DNA of 64,000 bases from RECM01 sp047921215. Its GTDB lineage: Bacteria > Bacteroidota > Rhodothermia > Balneolales > Cyclonatronaceae. Positions 36,727 through 46,325 of the stretch are shown here, piece by piece. The stretch covers positions 120,748-184,747 of the forward strand of contig JBLRWO010000003.1 of assembly GCA_047921215.1 (NCBI GenBank), read 5' to 3'. Both the position numbers and the translations under genes were made by a program. How positions within the stretch are numbered: the stretch's first letter is position 1; every line of letters starts with the position of its first letter. The notes under the pieces were generated by a model. The model saw only the letters and a list, made by a program, of their open reading frames with translations, did no database searches and was not told the origin of the DNA.

Positions 36727-39543
36727 CTAATTGACGTTCAATATCTTATGATTCCGTTTTACCACAAGTTCAGCCGTTTCCCTGATAACCGGATCACGGG
36801 CCGAGAGGGCATCCCTGACTTTCAATTGTAGCCTGCCCGGGCATTGCGGCGATACGCTGTAAATAGCACAAATATTCAACCAGCGGTCCTCATTTTCCAT
36901 CAGATAGATCAGCCCGTCTTCATAGGTATATTCCGGGATATTGAACAGCTTCTGACCGATCAGAAATTTCTCCGGATCCGGCTGATAATCCACAATGGGA
37001 TTAATGATAGACTGATCTTCTGCTGAAAGAATATTATCCAGAAACTCCACCGCAGCCGACCTTTTTTCTGCTGATACGCTCTGCAATGACAAATAGGTAC
37101 CATACATATCGTTTCTGTCGTAAACGAGACCCAGAAGCCGGAATATGCGCTCAGTCACATACTGCATTTTTTCATCAAGTGCTCTTAACAGCAGCTGATT
37201 GGATTGCGGGGGCTGCAGCAGTTTGATACCCATAAGCTTAAAATAGTAAGCGGCTTCCCGTACAACAGTACCATGCACGACCGTTCTATTCATCACAATA
37301 AATGAATCTGATCGCTTTATTCTGTTTAAATTTTTGATGACATGATACCGGATTGCCGGTTCATCAACACTGATCATACTGAACAGTAAATCGGCTGAAG
37401 CCTGGTTCGGAATCAAGGATAATACATCCGGAATTTTTTTCCGTACCTCGGAATCGAGTGCTTCATCAAAAAAGTATTTTTTAAATAAAACCAGATATTC
37501 GGGGCCGTATGATGCGAGCGCCTGTTTGGCTTCATTTCCGACATTATGATCTGTCAGTTTTCCAATGATCATTGGAATAAAACGGTCATTTTTTTGCCGT
37601 GCCATACTTTCCAATACCTTTTTAAGAACAAGCGGTTGATCAACTTCCAGAAGTTTCGACAGGTACTTAAAAGCAAGTTCATCTTCTTTTACATACCCCA
37701 ACGCTTCGGCAACCTGTGCTTTGATTACAACTGCTTCTAAACCTTCATAGGAGATCAGATCATCAAAAAAATCCGGTTCTACAAGTTCCGATGCCATACC
37801 CTGATGTCTGCTTGCGCACCCGATTGCTGCAGATTTTATTTTGTAATCCCCGTTGTTCAGGTATGATTTGATAACAGTGGCCGGATCTTTACTTGAATGT
37901 TTGCATAAATAGTAGATGGTTTCGAGCCTGATTTCAGGATCGTGATCGGAGAGCATGAGCTCAATTTCTTCCGTCAGGTTAATGCTGTCTACATCCTGCA
38001 GTAATTTGAGTGCCCGCAACTTGATGTCCCGGTCTTTATGGTTCAAAAGCTTTTTAAGTTGATCGGTCACTTTTTCAGCAGAACTGTCTTCCAGCAGCAG
38101 AAGTGTGTGCAGAATTTGTGAACTGTTACCACTGTTCAGCGCATTCTTAATAATGGAAAGAATAGACGGCTCATTCAGATTTACGTTCACGCTGCCGATA
38201 TCCATTAGCTGCTTCTGTACAGATGATCTGAATTTTCTCACGTATTCCTTTTTTGCTGAATATCCAAGCACTATCCACATCATCAGTAAAGCAATCACTA
38301 CAAATGTTAGTGAGTATACCGGTGAAGGCAGCCAGATGATGAAGCCCAACAGCAAGATGCCCGCAACACCTCGCGAAAACCTGTCCACAAAGATGTCTAT
38401 GAATATTTTTGTCTGCTCCTTTACATATTGTGGGAGTGGCAGGAACAACAATTCCCTCCCTGTTTTATCGATGGAATACCGGCTGGCTCCATCGAATCCG
38501 TTCAGAATAATAACCGACGCAAGTACGGGTTCTATCACCATCATTACTGCACCTACCATCATTCCAACGGGCCTGGTCAAAATTGAACCGGTTAAACCCA
38601 GTTTTTTAATGATCTGATTGGAAAAAAGGATCTGTATTAACAGTGAAGCCAGACTTATACCGGCATAAAACATTCCCAGGAATGCCGTCAGATCATCTTT
38701 GTCGGTGTATGATGCAAAAGCAATAGCCTTGAACTGATAGTCGGTAAACGTGGTGGTTATCATCGTTAAGCCAATGATGGCTGAAATCATAAGCTGATAG
38801 CGTGACTTGACCACATACCTGGCAACACCGAATGCTGAAGATTTGCTTTTGTTGACTACCCGTTCAATGGAATGCTCTTTATTTAATCCGGGGCGTATGC
38901 CAAACACTATGGCAGAACCAAGGAGCAACAAGCCGGAAGTGAGATACAACAGGTTTTCGGTTGACAGTACATCCAGACTAACCAGTATACTTGATGTCTG
39001 GCTGCCCAGAATAGCACCCAATATGGCTCCAAGTGTCAGGAAAGAGAAAATCCGCTTTGACTGTGCCGGTCGGAAAACATCGTTGGCAAGTATCCAGAAC
39101 AGTGAAATGACCAGTATTCCAAATATTCCTACCCATATATAAAAGGCCATATAGATCCAATGAAGGTCGAACCGGATAAACCACCTGATGACCAGTATAT
39201 TCAGCGATAAAAAGAGCAGGCTCGTAATGCTTACCGTGCGAATCGTGTACCTTCTCATCAACCAAGTGAGAATTTGCGCCACCGGTATCGAGAATACGGC
39301 GAGCAGAATATACACATAGGGCAGATCATCGGGGCCATTCTCGTTCAGGAAAAGGCTGTCTCTTGCCGGTTTCAGAAAATAGAAAACCATCATCAACAGG
39401 AAATGAAGCCCGAACATTTGAAATACAGGAATCCACTCTCCTTTTCTTATATCATAAAACAGGTTGATAATTTTTTTCACTGAATTGTTCGCTTTTAAGA
39501 CCGTTTTGTGAATGGTGTACTGTGGTGCAATGGTAGCCTGCAT
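36727..39543 (-). CDS. nucleotide-transporter-like (AAA/MFS) protein fused to HEAT repeats
   Basis: The N-terminal half of this 938-residue protein (~30-430) has about twelve membrane helices. It carries the ATP/ADP-carrier-like signature MMVFYFLKPARDSLFL, an intracellular loop with FRPAQSKRIFSFLTLGAILG, and further motifs DKTGRELLFLPLP and KIFIDIFVDRF of the bacterial Npt1/Npt2-like family. The C-terminal half (~455-930) is a chain of HEAT-like helical pairs, for example LLNHKDRDIKLRALKLLQDV and LMLSDHDPEIRLETIYYLCK. Such transporter-HEAT fusions occur in free-living bacteria, where nucleotide exchange with a host makes no sense, so the substrate is open. It is co-transcribed with the CNMP-fold protein downstream. 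Confidence 0.82.
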   Translation of the reverse strand: MQATIAPQYTIHKTVLKANNSVKKIINLFYDIRKGEWIPVFQMFGLHFLLMMVFYFLKPARDSLFLNENGPDDLPYVYILLAVFSIPVAQILTWLMRRYTIRTVSITSLLFLSLNILVIRWFIRFDLHWIYMAFYIWVGIFGILVISLFWILANDVFRPAQSKRIFSFLTLGAILGAILGSQTSSILVSLDVLSTENLLYLTSGLLLLGSAIVFGIRPGLNKEHSIERVVNKSKSSAFGVARYVVKSRYQLMISAIIGLTMITTTFTDYQFKAIAFASYTDKDDLTAFLGMFYAGISLASLLIQILFSNQIIKKLGLTGSILTRPVGMMVGAVMMVIEPVLASVIILNGFDGASRYSIDKTGRELLFLPLPQYVKEQTKIFIDIFVDRFSRGVAGILLLGFIIWLPSPVYSLTFVVIALLMMWIVLGYSAKKEYVRKFRSSVQKQLMDIGSVNVNLNEPSILSIIKNALNSGNSSQILHTLLLLEDSSAEKVTDQLKKLLNHKDRDIKLRALKLLQDVDSINLTEEIELMLSDHDPEIRLETIYYLCKHSSKDPATVIKSYLNNGDYKIKSAAIGCASRHQGMASELVEPDFFDDLISYEGLEAVVIKAQVAEALGYVKEDELAFKYLSKLLEVDQPLVLKKVLESMARQKNDRFIPMIIGKLTDHNVGNEAKQALASYGPEYLVLFKKYFFDEALDSEVRKKIPDVLSLIPNQASADLLFSMISVDEPAIRYHVIKNLNRIKRSDSFIVMNRTVVHGTVVREAAYYFKLMGIKLLQPPQSNQLLLRALDEKMQYVTERIFRLLGLVYDRNDMYGTYLSLQSVSAEKRSAAVEFLDNILSAEDQSIINPIVDYQPDPEKFLIGQKLFNIPEYTYEDGLIYLMENEDRWLNICAIYSVSPQCPGRLQLKVRDALSARDPVIRETAELVVKRNHKILNVN

Positions 39544-39625
39544 CTGTCCCGCCAGCCAATTACTGATGTGATTCTATCCCACTTTATCCGGGTTTTGCTC
39601 TCCCATCAGTTTTTAGACAACTATT

Positions 39626-41350
39626 CTATTCTTCTCTCCGGATGCCGGTAACCCTGGGTCCTTCATTTTCCAGAACTACGTATACATCCGTTTTTTTTTC
39701 TGAAATGGATCCCCCGCTCCGTTTTGTAACAATTTGAAAGCGGAGTATGACGGGATGTTCATCCGCGTTAAATGGATAGGGGTATGAAACAATAATCAAA
39801 GGATCTACCGTTTTTTGACGGTTCACGATTCTTCTGCCACCTTCCTCCCACACTGCGTACTCGTATCTTGTGTCGGCTGCTTTAAACAACTTTCCCTCAA
39901 TGCCCAAATCGGTGAACGACAGGTACAGTGTGTCGCCGTCGGAATCAATCGTAAATTTATCGAGCGGATTGATACGACTGAACCAGTAACGCCCGATCAT
40001 GTCCCTGCGTTTTATCAGAACATCTGTCAGATACTCTTCTGCGCGAGTGGAGGATAGCATGCCGGTCTTTACTATTGCCCGGATCTCATCATCTGAAAAA
40101 CTCATTACCTGTTTCGCTCCCCAGAAGGCATCCCGGAGTGTCATGTTTTCATACGCCGGAAGCGGGTGAACCGGAACCCAGCGACCGGGCTGAAATGTTT
40201 CTGCCCTGAAATAGCCGACAGAAGGATGTGGAATAAATTTTTCGGCATCAACCGTTTCCCAGTTATTTACAAACACACCCAGCGTTAGTGTGTGCAGTAC
40301 CATATACCGGGGATCTACTAAATATGCCTGTCCATATATGGGTTCATGAATAACACCACCATTTGCACCCAGGGTATTACCGAAATCCTGCACATAATGT
40401 TTGATATATCTGTTCGCCGTATAAACAGCCATTGTATTGGCATCCCGACGATCGGTGTCGTTAAGCCATGAGCTGATCACCCTCATACCACGGATCTCGC
40501 GCCGGTGTTCGTGGTCTACCCTGTCGTTGGGATTGTCTTTACGCGTACCTTTAAATTCCCACTGCCCCACCGGAACCCCATCCACAAACTTGCTGGCAAG
40601 CGCTCTTATTTTACCATGATCATCGAGAGGGCGTCCCTCTACAATTTTGCGGTAATCCTTCATGGTCATTGGACGTTCTTTGCCGGCTTCTTCCACCATC
40701 ACTCCCTCGTTGATGCGAACCTTTTCCGGGTCAAAATAGACAATGGCTGATTCGGGCACATTATAACCAGCCGCATAGAATATTTTGGTCCCGATCACCT
40801 CGGCAGAGGTTGTAAGTTCCGGATAGTTGATTCCATCGAATTTGATCAGATACCGGTTTCCCGATGCATCCTTAATAAAGAATCCCGGATTTGCACCCTC
40901 CAGTTTTGCGGAAAATATTGACCAGTACCCGGCCGTATCCGGAGAAATCGTATTGGGCCCGCGTGCAATCTGGTCAACAGACATCGGCTTGTAGTAGTGC
41001 CGGTAATTGTACCAGCTCGATTCGGGTACTTCGTCCAGGTGGTTCACATTATCTGCCTGTTTTTTTCCGGATAAACCCAGAACACGGCCGGTCAGTCTCA
41101 CACCATTATTCAGATCGAGTGGTTTCCTTACCTGTTGAAAAACAGTGTTATCTATTCTGTCCCAGTATAAAAAGGATTCGTTTTTAGGTGGCTGTTCAAT
41201 TGCCAGTGTGTCGGGATCAACTGTTTTGACCTGCCCGGTTGTATAGGGCTTAACATTACGGCAGGACGGCAACGTGAACACCAGCCCTGCAACCGCCACG
41301 CAGTATACAACAATCCTGATTTTACTGTGTACAGATTCGTATAAAAGCAT
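39626..41350 (-). CDS. lipoprotein of unknown function with kinase-like motifs
   Basis: The 574-residue protein has a signal peptide with lipobox FTLPSC (Cys30). No family name is recognised, but a protein-kinase-like order of motifs is visible: Lys170 in GNRYLIKFDG (beta-3 Lys), Glu184 in the next helix (SAEVIGTKIFYAAGY), a catalytic-loop-like WLNDTDRRDANTM (Asp298/300/303, Asn305), and DFG at 322-324 (YVQDFGNTLG). This resembles the atypical HipA/CotH/Fam20 kinases. Its location as a lipoprotein would put the fold in the periplasm or at the surface. It starts 15 bp downstream of the BamA-like barrel gene and heads the rest of the operon, so barrel and lipoprotein probably act together. Confidence 0.6.
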   Translation of the reverse strand: MLLYESVHSKIRIVVYCVAVAGLVFTLPSCRNVKPYTTGQVKTVDPDTLAIEQPPKNESFLYWDRIDNTVFQQVRKPLDLNNGVRLTGRVLGLSGKKQADNVNHLDEVPESSWYNYRHYYKPMSVDQIARGPNTISPDTAGYWSIFSAKLEGANPGFFIKDASGNRYLIKFDGINYPELTTSAEVIGTKIFYAAGYNVPESAIVYFDPEKVRINEGVMVEEAGKERPMTMKDYRKIVEGRPLDDHGKIRALASKFVDGVPVGQWEFKGTRKDNPNDRVDHEHRREIRGMRVISSWLNDTDRRDANTMAVYTANRYIKHYVQDFGNTLGANGGVIHEPIYGQAYLVDPRYMVLHTLTLGVFVNNWETVDAEKFIPHPSVGYFRAETFQPGRWVPVHPLPAYENMTLRDAFWGAKQVMSFSDDEIRAIVKTGMLSSTRAEEYLTDVLIKRRDMIGRYWFSRINPLDKFTIDSDGDTLYLSFTDLGIEGKLFKAADTRYEYAVWEEGGRRIVNRQKTVDPLIIVSYPYPFNADEHPVILRFQIVTKRSGGSISEKKTDVYVVLENEGPRVTGIRREE

Positions 41351-41365
41351 AGCAATTAAAGGGTT

Positions 41366-42751
41366 TTAAAAATTTCTGTTGATTGACAGGATAAGCCGTG
41401 AAGTTTCGCGACTGAAAGCATACTCGGTTCGAAATGCAAAGCCTCCGGCAGACAGCACGTGAAGACCCGCGCCATAGCTGTTGTGAAAAGACCCGGGTTT
41501 TATGTCAGTGTAATGGTTGAAAACCTGCCCCTTGTCGGCAAACAATACAACATCAGCAAAACTCCACATGGGATACCGGTATTCAAGGGTAAACAACAAT
41601 GATCCGCTGTTCTGAAATCTGTTGGTCGAAAACCCCCTCAGATTGGAGGAACCGCCCAGACCCGGTTGCTCGAAAAAGGGAACGGTTTTATCGCCCAGTG
41701 TCTCATTTTTTATGAGTTCAGCTTTAAGTGCAAGCCTTCTTGAGTCGGGCAGAAAAAAGACCGGTATAAACTGGTTCCACGCTGCCGTGTACTCTATGAA
41801 TTGGTGGCGGTTACTGTTTAGCGACCGCATCCACTTAAGCCCAATACTATAACGTGAACCCCTGTTAATACGAGGTTTACCTCTTGAAAAATCAAAATGT
41901 ATACGCGAGCCGGCAGACAGTAAGGACGTCAATCCGGTAAGCTCTGCCGGAACAGGGTTCCCGCCATCCCGATCTGAATTGTTATCATGAGGTTTTGCTT
42001 GAGCGATATCGACCTGGTAGTATGCAGCCGTTACTGAATAGTCCACATTTTTAGTCAGTCGTTTTCGTATCCTGATGCTTCCGGCCATTTCCTCTGTGGC
42101 ATATACCAGTTTGTCTGTTATCCGGGATCGGTTGCCACCAAATAAGGGAACAACGGGATCATTTTTATACCCTGTTTCTATATCGAGAGTGGTGCCTTCA
42201 GTCAGAAAATCGGGGATGGAGTAATCAAGCTCAAAATTGTTGTACTTCCCTGATCCAAACAGAACCTCCATCCTGATTTTATGATTTGCGGAGGTAACCT
42301 TATTGTGAAATCCCAAAAGGCCAACAGCCGTACCTGAATTGCCGCCCAGCTCAAACAGGGGATATACCCCGTATGGTCCCCGTTCACCCTGAAACAGGCG
42401 AGGTACATTTCTTTCTGCCACTTTAAGGCTCCAGTGCACAGGAAAGGAAACTGCATCAAATAAATAGGCCGGTGATGCCAGTACATGCTCCCAAAGCTTT
42501 TTTGAGGATGTATACGGGGCATGAATGGTCTGGTCAGTTGGAGTCTGTTCCGTTTCAGAAGTGGGTGAAACAAGCTGCAAATTTATAGTTGACTGGCCCA
42601 TCAGCGGGTTAAAGGCGGCCTGGCTTAAATAGAAAATGACTACAGCAATGAAGTAAGTGCCAGCTTTTCGGACAGGTATCATGGCACTATTGGGTTTACT
42701 TCGGTGCATTTCGATTATTTCATTCCAGTGAATTATTGATTCCGTCTTCAT
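41366..42751 (-). CDS. BamA/TamA-superfamily (surface antigen) outer-membrane barrel
   Basis: This protein of up to 461 residues has a signal segment (IPVRKAGTYFIAVVIFYLSQ ... LMGQ). After a ~70-residue linker, a 16-strand-like barrel follows: FELGGNSGTAVGLLGFHNK, RYSIGLKWMRSLNSN, and the surface-antigen hallmarks EQPGLGGSSNLRGFSTNRF (RGF) and FTLEYRYPMWSFADVVLFAD, ending SRLILSINRNF with terminal Phe. There are no POTRA domains, so it is a barrel-only member rather than a complete BamA. ATG at 42682 (MIPVRK) is the start most consistent with the signal peptide. It is the first gene of the envelope operon running to 35096. Confidence 0.82.
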   Translation of the reverse strand: MKTESIIHWNEIIEMHRSKPNSAMIPVRKAGTYFIAVVIFYLSQAAFNPLMGQSTINLQLVSPTSETEQTPTDQTIHAPYTSSKKLWEHVLASPAYLFDAVSFPVHWSLKVAERNVPRLFQGERGPYGVYPLFELGGNSGTAVGLLGFHNKVTSANHKIRMEVLFGSGKYNNFELDYSIPDFLTEGTTLDIETGYKNDPVVPLFGGNRSRITDKLVYATEEMAGSIRIRKRLTKNVDYSVTAAYYQVDIAQAKPHDNNSDRDGGNPVPAELTGLTSLLSAGSRIHFDFSRGKPRINRGSRYSIGLKWMRSLNSNRHQFIEYTAAWNQFIPVFFLPDSRRLALKAELIKNETLGDKTVPFFEQPGLGGSSNLRGFSTNRFQNSGSLLFTLEYRYPMWSFADVVLFADKGQVFNHYTDIKPGSFHNSYGAGLHVLSAGGFAFRTEYAFSRETSRLILSINRNF

Positions 42752-43282
42752 CTTAGGAAGAAGCGGTAAGCAGGCTGTTTCTTACTAACAATCGTGTCAA
42801 ATAACTGTTATTCATTTCTTATTTACCCTGTGCAGTAACATCCCGCATACCCCCGGTTTAAAAACCATCAAAAAGCACCGCTGATATTCGTTTTAACAGA
42901 TTTTATGCATCAACAAACCTGCAGTAATCTTTTTTACCGGCTAAGCCTTTTCGACTGAATATATCATGTGGGAAAAATTCCCATCCCGAAGTAAGATGGG
43001 CGCCACCCGCAACATCCAATTGATAAACCAGAAAAGGATTATTGTAATGGAAGAAAGAACGTTATACAAACCTGATTGTAACCGGATACCCTTTTACCGG
43101 CCACGAAACCGATTGAATAACAGCAGCATAAACAGCGTTAAATACGGGCGATTTAATCCGGATGCCGGGTCGTGTAAAAGTTCAGGCATGGCAAAATACA
43201 GAAGGGGAAAAGTGGGATCAGTTACATTTATCCCGGCCTGCCGTATAAAAAAGGGTTTTATTGCCTCTCCAGATTTGAACAC
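42752..43282. other. divergent intergenic region
   Basis: Between the BamA-like gene (minus) and the TSUP gene (plus) no conserved product is recognisable. A 108-codon open frame (42966-43292) has atypical composition and no family resemblance, and it overlaps the TSUP start, so it is not called. Two outward promoters must lie here. Confidence 0.4.
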
Positions 43283-44146
43283 ATGGAACTGACCCTGGAT
43301 TTCTGGTATTTACTGCCGTTGTCAATCCTGATTGCAACTATTGCTATGAGCAGTGGTATCGGGGGTGCCGTTTTCTTTTCACCGCTCTTAATGTTAGGGC
43401 TTGGCTTAAACCCACGAACTGCTATCGGCATTGCGTTAATTACTGAATTATTTGGCTTCAGCAGCGGTCTGTATGCTTACTACCGGTCGCGATTAATTGA
43501 CTATAGCCTGGCGAAGAACCTGCTGATTTTCTCCATTCCGGCGGCGATTCTGGGTACCATCTATGTCGATCTTATTTCAGATATCATCCTGAAAACGATT
43601 TTTGCCATAGGTTTACTGTTTATTGGCCAACAACTGTTTTCAACCTGGCGAAAGGAAGAACGGGAGAAAATGGAGAATCTGCATCGGGAGGAATTTAAAA
43701 ATGACTATGAAAGTCAGTTAACTGACAGCAGCGGGCGGGTGTTCAACTATACGGTTTGCAATAAAAATATGGGGCGCAGCTTCGCCGCCATTGGAGGTGC
43801 ATTTGTCGGAATGATCTCTGTGGGTCTGGCTGAATTGCAGGAATACCATCTTGTTGCACGCTGCAAGGTTCCTGCACCGGTTGCAGTAGGAACATCCATC
43901 TTTGTGGTTGTGATAACCGTATTGGCCGCTTCTGCCGGTCATTTTTATGAATTTGCCACAGAGGGCGGAGAGGTGATGAATCAGGTGATGAATGTGACCA
44001 TATTCACTATACCGGGTGTTATCATTGGCGGGCAAATTGGTCCGATACTTCAGCGGAGTGTACCTGAAGACAAAATGAAAGCTGCTATATCGGTCATATT
44101 TATGATTATCGGAATTTTCATGTTATATACCATCACCCGGGTTTGA
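43283..44146 (+). CDS. TSUP (TauE/SafE) family anion exporter
   Basis: The 287-residue membrane protein has about eight helices in two halves. The first half has the TSUP signature GIGGAVFFSPLLMLGLGLNP followed by AIGIALITELFGFSSGL; the second has SFAAIGGAFVGMISVGLAEL, AVGTSIFVVVITVLAA and FTIPGVIIGGQIGP. The family exports sulfite, sulfoacetate, thiosulfate or other small organic anions, or imports sulfur compounds. A polar ~60-residue loop between halves (YESQLTDSSGRVFNY) is longer than usual. The Rieske-ThDP gene starts 66 bp downstream on the same strand and is likely co-transcribed, suggesting the exported anion is a substrate or product of that enzyme. Confidence 0.88.
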   Translation: MELTLDFWYLLPLSILIATIAMSSGIGGAVFFSPLLMLGLGLNPRTAIGIALITELFGFSSGLYAYYRSRLIDYSLAKNLLIFSIPAAILGTIYVDLISDIILKTIFAIGLLFIGQQLFSTWRKEEREKMENLHREEFKNDYESQLTDSSGRVFNYTVCNKNMGRSFAAIGGAFVGMISVGLAELQEYHLVARCKVPAPVAVGTSIFVVVITVLAASAGHFYEFATEGGEVMNQVMNVTIFTIPGVIIGGQIGPILQRSVPEDKMKAAISVIFMIIGIFMLYTITRV

Positions 44147-44212
44147 TGAGTTGGATTTCAGAAGTTTTGATTACGCTTCGTTTGAATTAAACATTAAGGA
44201 AACAGAAATAAT

Positions 44213-46159
44213 ATGAGCGATAAGATTATCTGGCACAAGGTGCTGGACCACAAGAAAGAACTGAAGGAAAACAGGGTTATGACGGTACTGGCCGGTCATA
44301 AACAGATCTGCCTTACACATTTTGAAGGCCGCTATAACGCCATTACAAATGAATGTCCGCATCAGGGTGGGCCGCTCGGTGAGGGGTCGATAGAAAACGG
44401 ACTGCTGCGCTGTCCCTGGCATGGTTGGGATTTTAATCCATGTGGTGGCAGCTCGGACGGGTACGATGACGGGCTTGAAACATACGAGGTAAAGATTGAG
44501 GATAACGCCGTGTATGTAGGGCTTGAACCCGAACCGCCACATGAGACCACTGTAACCGACATTATGGCACAAACCATGGTAAACTGGGGGGTAAACCGTG
44601 TTTTCGGCATGGTTGGTCACTCCAATCTCGGCCTGGCTGATTCTTTCCGGCGCCTGGAAGAAAAAGGAGCCCTTCGGTATTTTGGTATACGTCATGAAGG
44701 CGCTGCATCCTTTGCTGCATCCGCTTACGGAAAGCTGACCGGCAAACCGGCCGCCTGTTTTGCAATCGCCGGGCCCGGCAGTACCAATATGTTTACCGGC
44801 CTGTGGGATGCCCGGGTTGACAGGGCACCCATTTTGGCCCTTACCGGACAAGTTGCCACACAGGTAGTAGGTACCGGTAATTTTCAGGAGCTTGATCTGG
44901 TGAATGCTTTTCATAGTGTAGCTGCATTTAACCAGAGAGTTGAACATCAGAGCAGACATACGGAATTAATGAGTCTGGCGATAAGGCATGCCCTTATAAA
45001 AAGAGATGTATCACATCTCACTTTTCCTGATCAGGTGCAGATGCTGCCGGCCGGCGAGGAAAAAGCCCAAACTCCCGATGGCCGGATAACATCTTTTCAG
45101 ATTGCGCCACCCGAAGAGAGCATGAACAGGGCCATTGATCTTTTAAGGGAGTCGAAAAGGCCCGTTATCATTGCAGGTCATGGTGCCCGACATCATATGG
45201 ACGCGATCATTAAACTGGCCGAACATTTGAACTGCCCGGTTCTGACTACCTTTAAGGCCAAAGGACAGATTTCCGACTTTCACCCTCTCGGATGCGGGGT
45301 TTTGGGAAGAAGCGGCACACCCATTGCTTCCTGGTTTATGAATGAATCCGATTTATTGATGGTTATCGGTGCCTCTTTCTCAAACCACACAGGAATAACA
45401 CCAAAAAAACCGACGATCCAAATCGATTTTGATCCATTGGCACTCAGTAAATTTCACAAAATTGATGTTGCCGTTTACGGAGAGATCTCCAGAACGATGA
45501 ATCTGTTACTCCAGCAAAAAAATGTAATCAGGCAAAACAAAACCGATCAATCGGGCGATATCGCCAACCGGTGGAACATCTGGAGAAATGAGAAAAATAA
45601 AAGACTTTCGGAAGACCGGGGCAAGGGGATCAGTTCCATCGCCGTATTTGACAATCTTTCAAAACTGGCTCCCGATAACGCCATTATATGTGTGGATGTG
45701 GGCAACAATGCCTATTCACTGGGCCGGTACTTTGAAAGCAGAAACCATACCTTCCTGATGTCAGGTTACCTGGGCTCCATCGGATTTGCCCTGCCGGCAT
45801 CCATGGGGGCCTGGGCCGCGGTTGAAAATTCAAGAACCGTAATTGCTGTTGCTGGCGACGGTGGATTTTGCCAGTACCTGGCAGAGGTTACCACACTGGT
45901 AAAATACAAAATGCCCGTTAAAATGGTTGTTCTTAACAACAACGAGCTGGGCAAGATTACCAAGGAACAGCGCGCCGGCGGGTGGGAAAAATGGTCGACC
46001 GACCTTGTAAATCCCGATTTTGCAGAATATGCGAGCAGCTGCGGCGCTCTGGGTATAAAAGTGACCCGTATAGAAAATCTGAAGGATGCCTTTACACGAT
46101 TATTTGAACACAACGGACCAGCACTGCTTGAAGTTTGTACAGATGCCGCATTGATCTGA
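44213..46159 (+). CDS. fusion of Rieske [2Fe-2S] domain and pyruvate-oxidase-like ThDP enzyme
   Basis: Residues 1-105 of this 648-residue protein form a Rieske ferredoxin domain with both binding boxes intact: CPHQGG (Cys48, His50) and CPWHGWDF (Cys67, His70). From ~110 to the end lies a complete ThDP-dependent enzyme of the acetolactate-synthase/pyruvate-oxidase type: GVNRVFGMVGHSNLGLADSF, catalytic Glu162 in RHEGAASFAASAYG, AIAGPGSTNM, a central Rossmann domain KRPVIIAGHGARHHMD, and the ThDP/Mg motif VAGDGGFCQYLAE...VVLNNNELG. There is no C-terminal membrane helix as in PoxB. The Rieske cluster may accept electrons from the hydroxyethyl-ThDP intermediate. An exporter of the sulfite/organic-anion type is encoded directly upstream. 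Substrate unproven. Confidence 0.87.
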   Translation: MSDKIIWHKVLDHKKELKENRVMTVLAGHKQICLTHFEGRYNAITNECPHQGGPLGEGSIENGLLRCPWHGWDFNPCGGSSDGYDDGLETYEVKIEDNAVYVGLEPEPPHETTVTDIMAQTMVNWGVNRVFGMVGHSNLGLADSFRRLEEKGALRYFGIRHEGAASFAASAYGKLTGKPAACFAIAGPGSTNMFTGLWDARVDRAPILALTGQVATQVVGTGNFQELDLVNAFHSVAAFNQRVEHQSRHTELMSLAIRHALIKRDVSHLTFPDQVQMLPAGEEKAQTPDGRITSFQIAPPEESMNRAIDLLRESKRPVIIAGHGARHHMDAIIKLAEHLNCPVLTTFKAKGQISDFHPLGCGVLGRSGTPIASWFMNESDLLMVIGASFSNHTGITPKKPTIQIDFDPLALSKFHKIDVAVYGEISRTMNLLLQQKNVIRQNKTDQSGDIANRWNIWRNEKNKRLSEDRGKGISSIAVFDNLSKLAPDNAIICVDVGNNAYSLGRYFESRNHTFLMSGYLGSIGFALPASMGAWAAVENSRTVIAVAGDGGFCQYLAEVTTLVKYKMPVKMVVLNNNELGKITKEQRAGGWEKWSTDLVNPDFAEYASSCGALGIKVTRIENLKDAFTRLFEHNGPALLEVCTDAALI

Positions 46160-46325
46160 TACCTTTGCACAACGATAATTGTCAGCAGATGGCTCTAATT
46201 CATAACAAGTACTGCCTTGCTTTTGTAGAAATCAGTTCCTTACCAATAGTTTCCCTCTTATACTATTACCCGGATTTCACTGAAACGAGATTTGATACAA
46301 ACACACTCTTTTCTGCATTTCCCGT

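Noticed and set aside
42966..43292. 108-codon frame before the TSUP gene
   Set aside because: No similarity recognised, unusual composition, overlaps the start of a clear gene.
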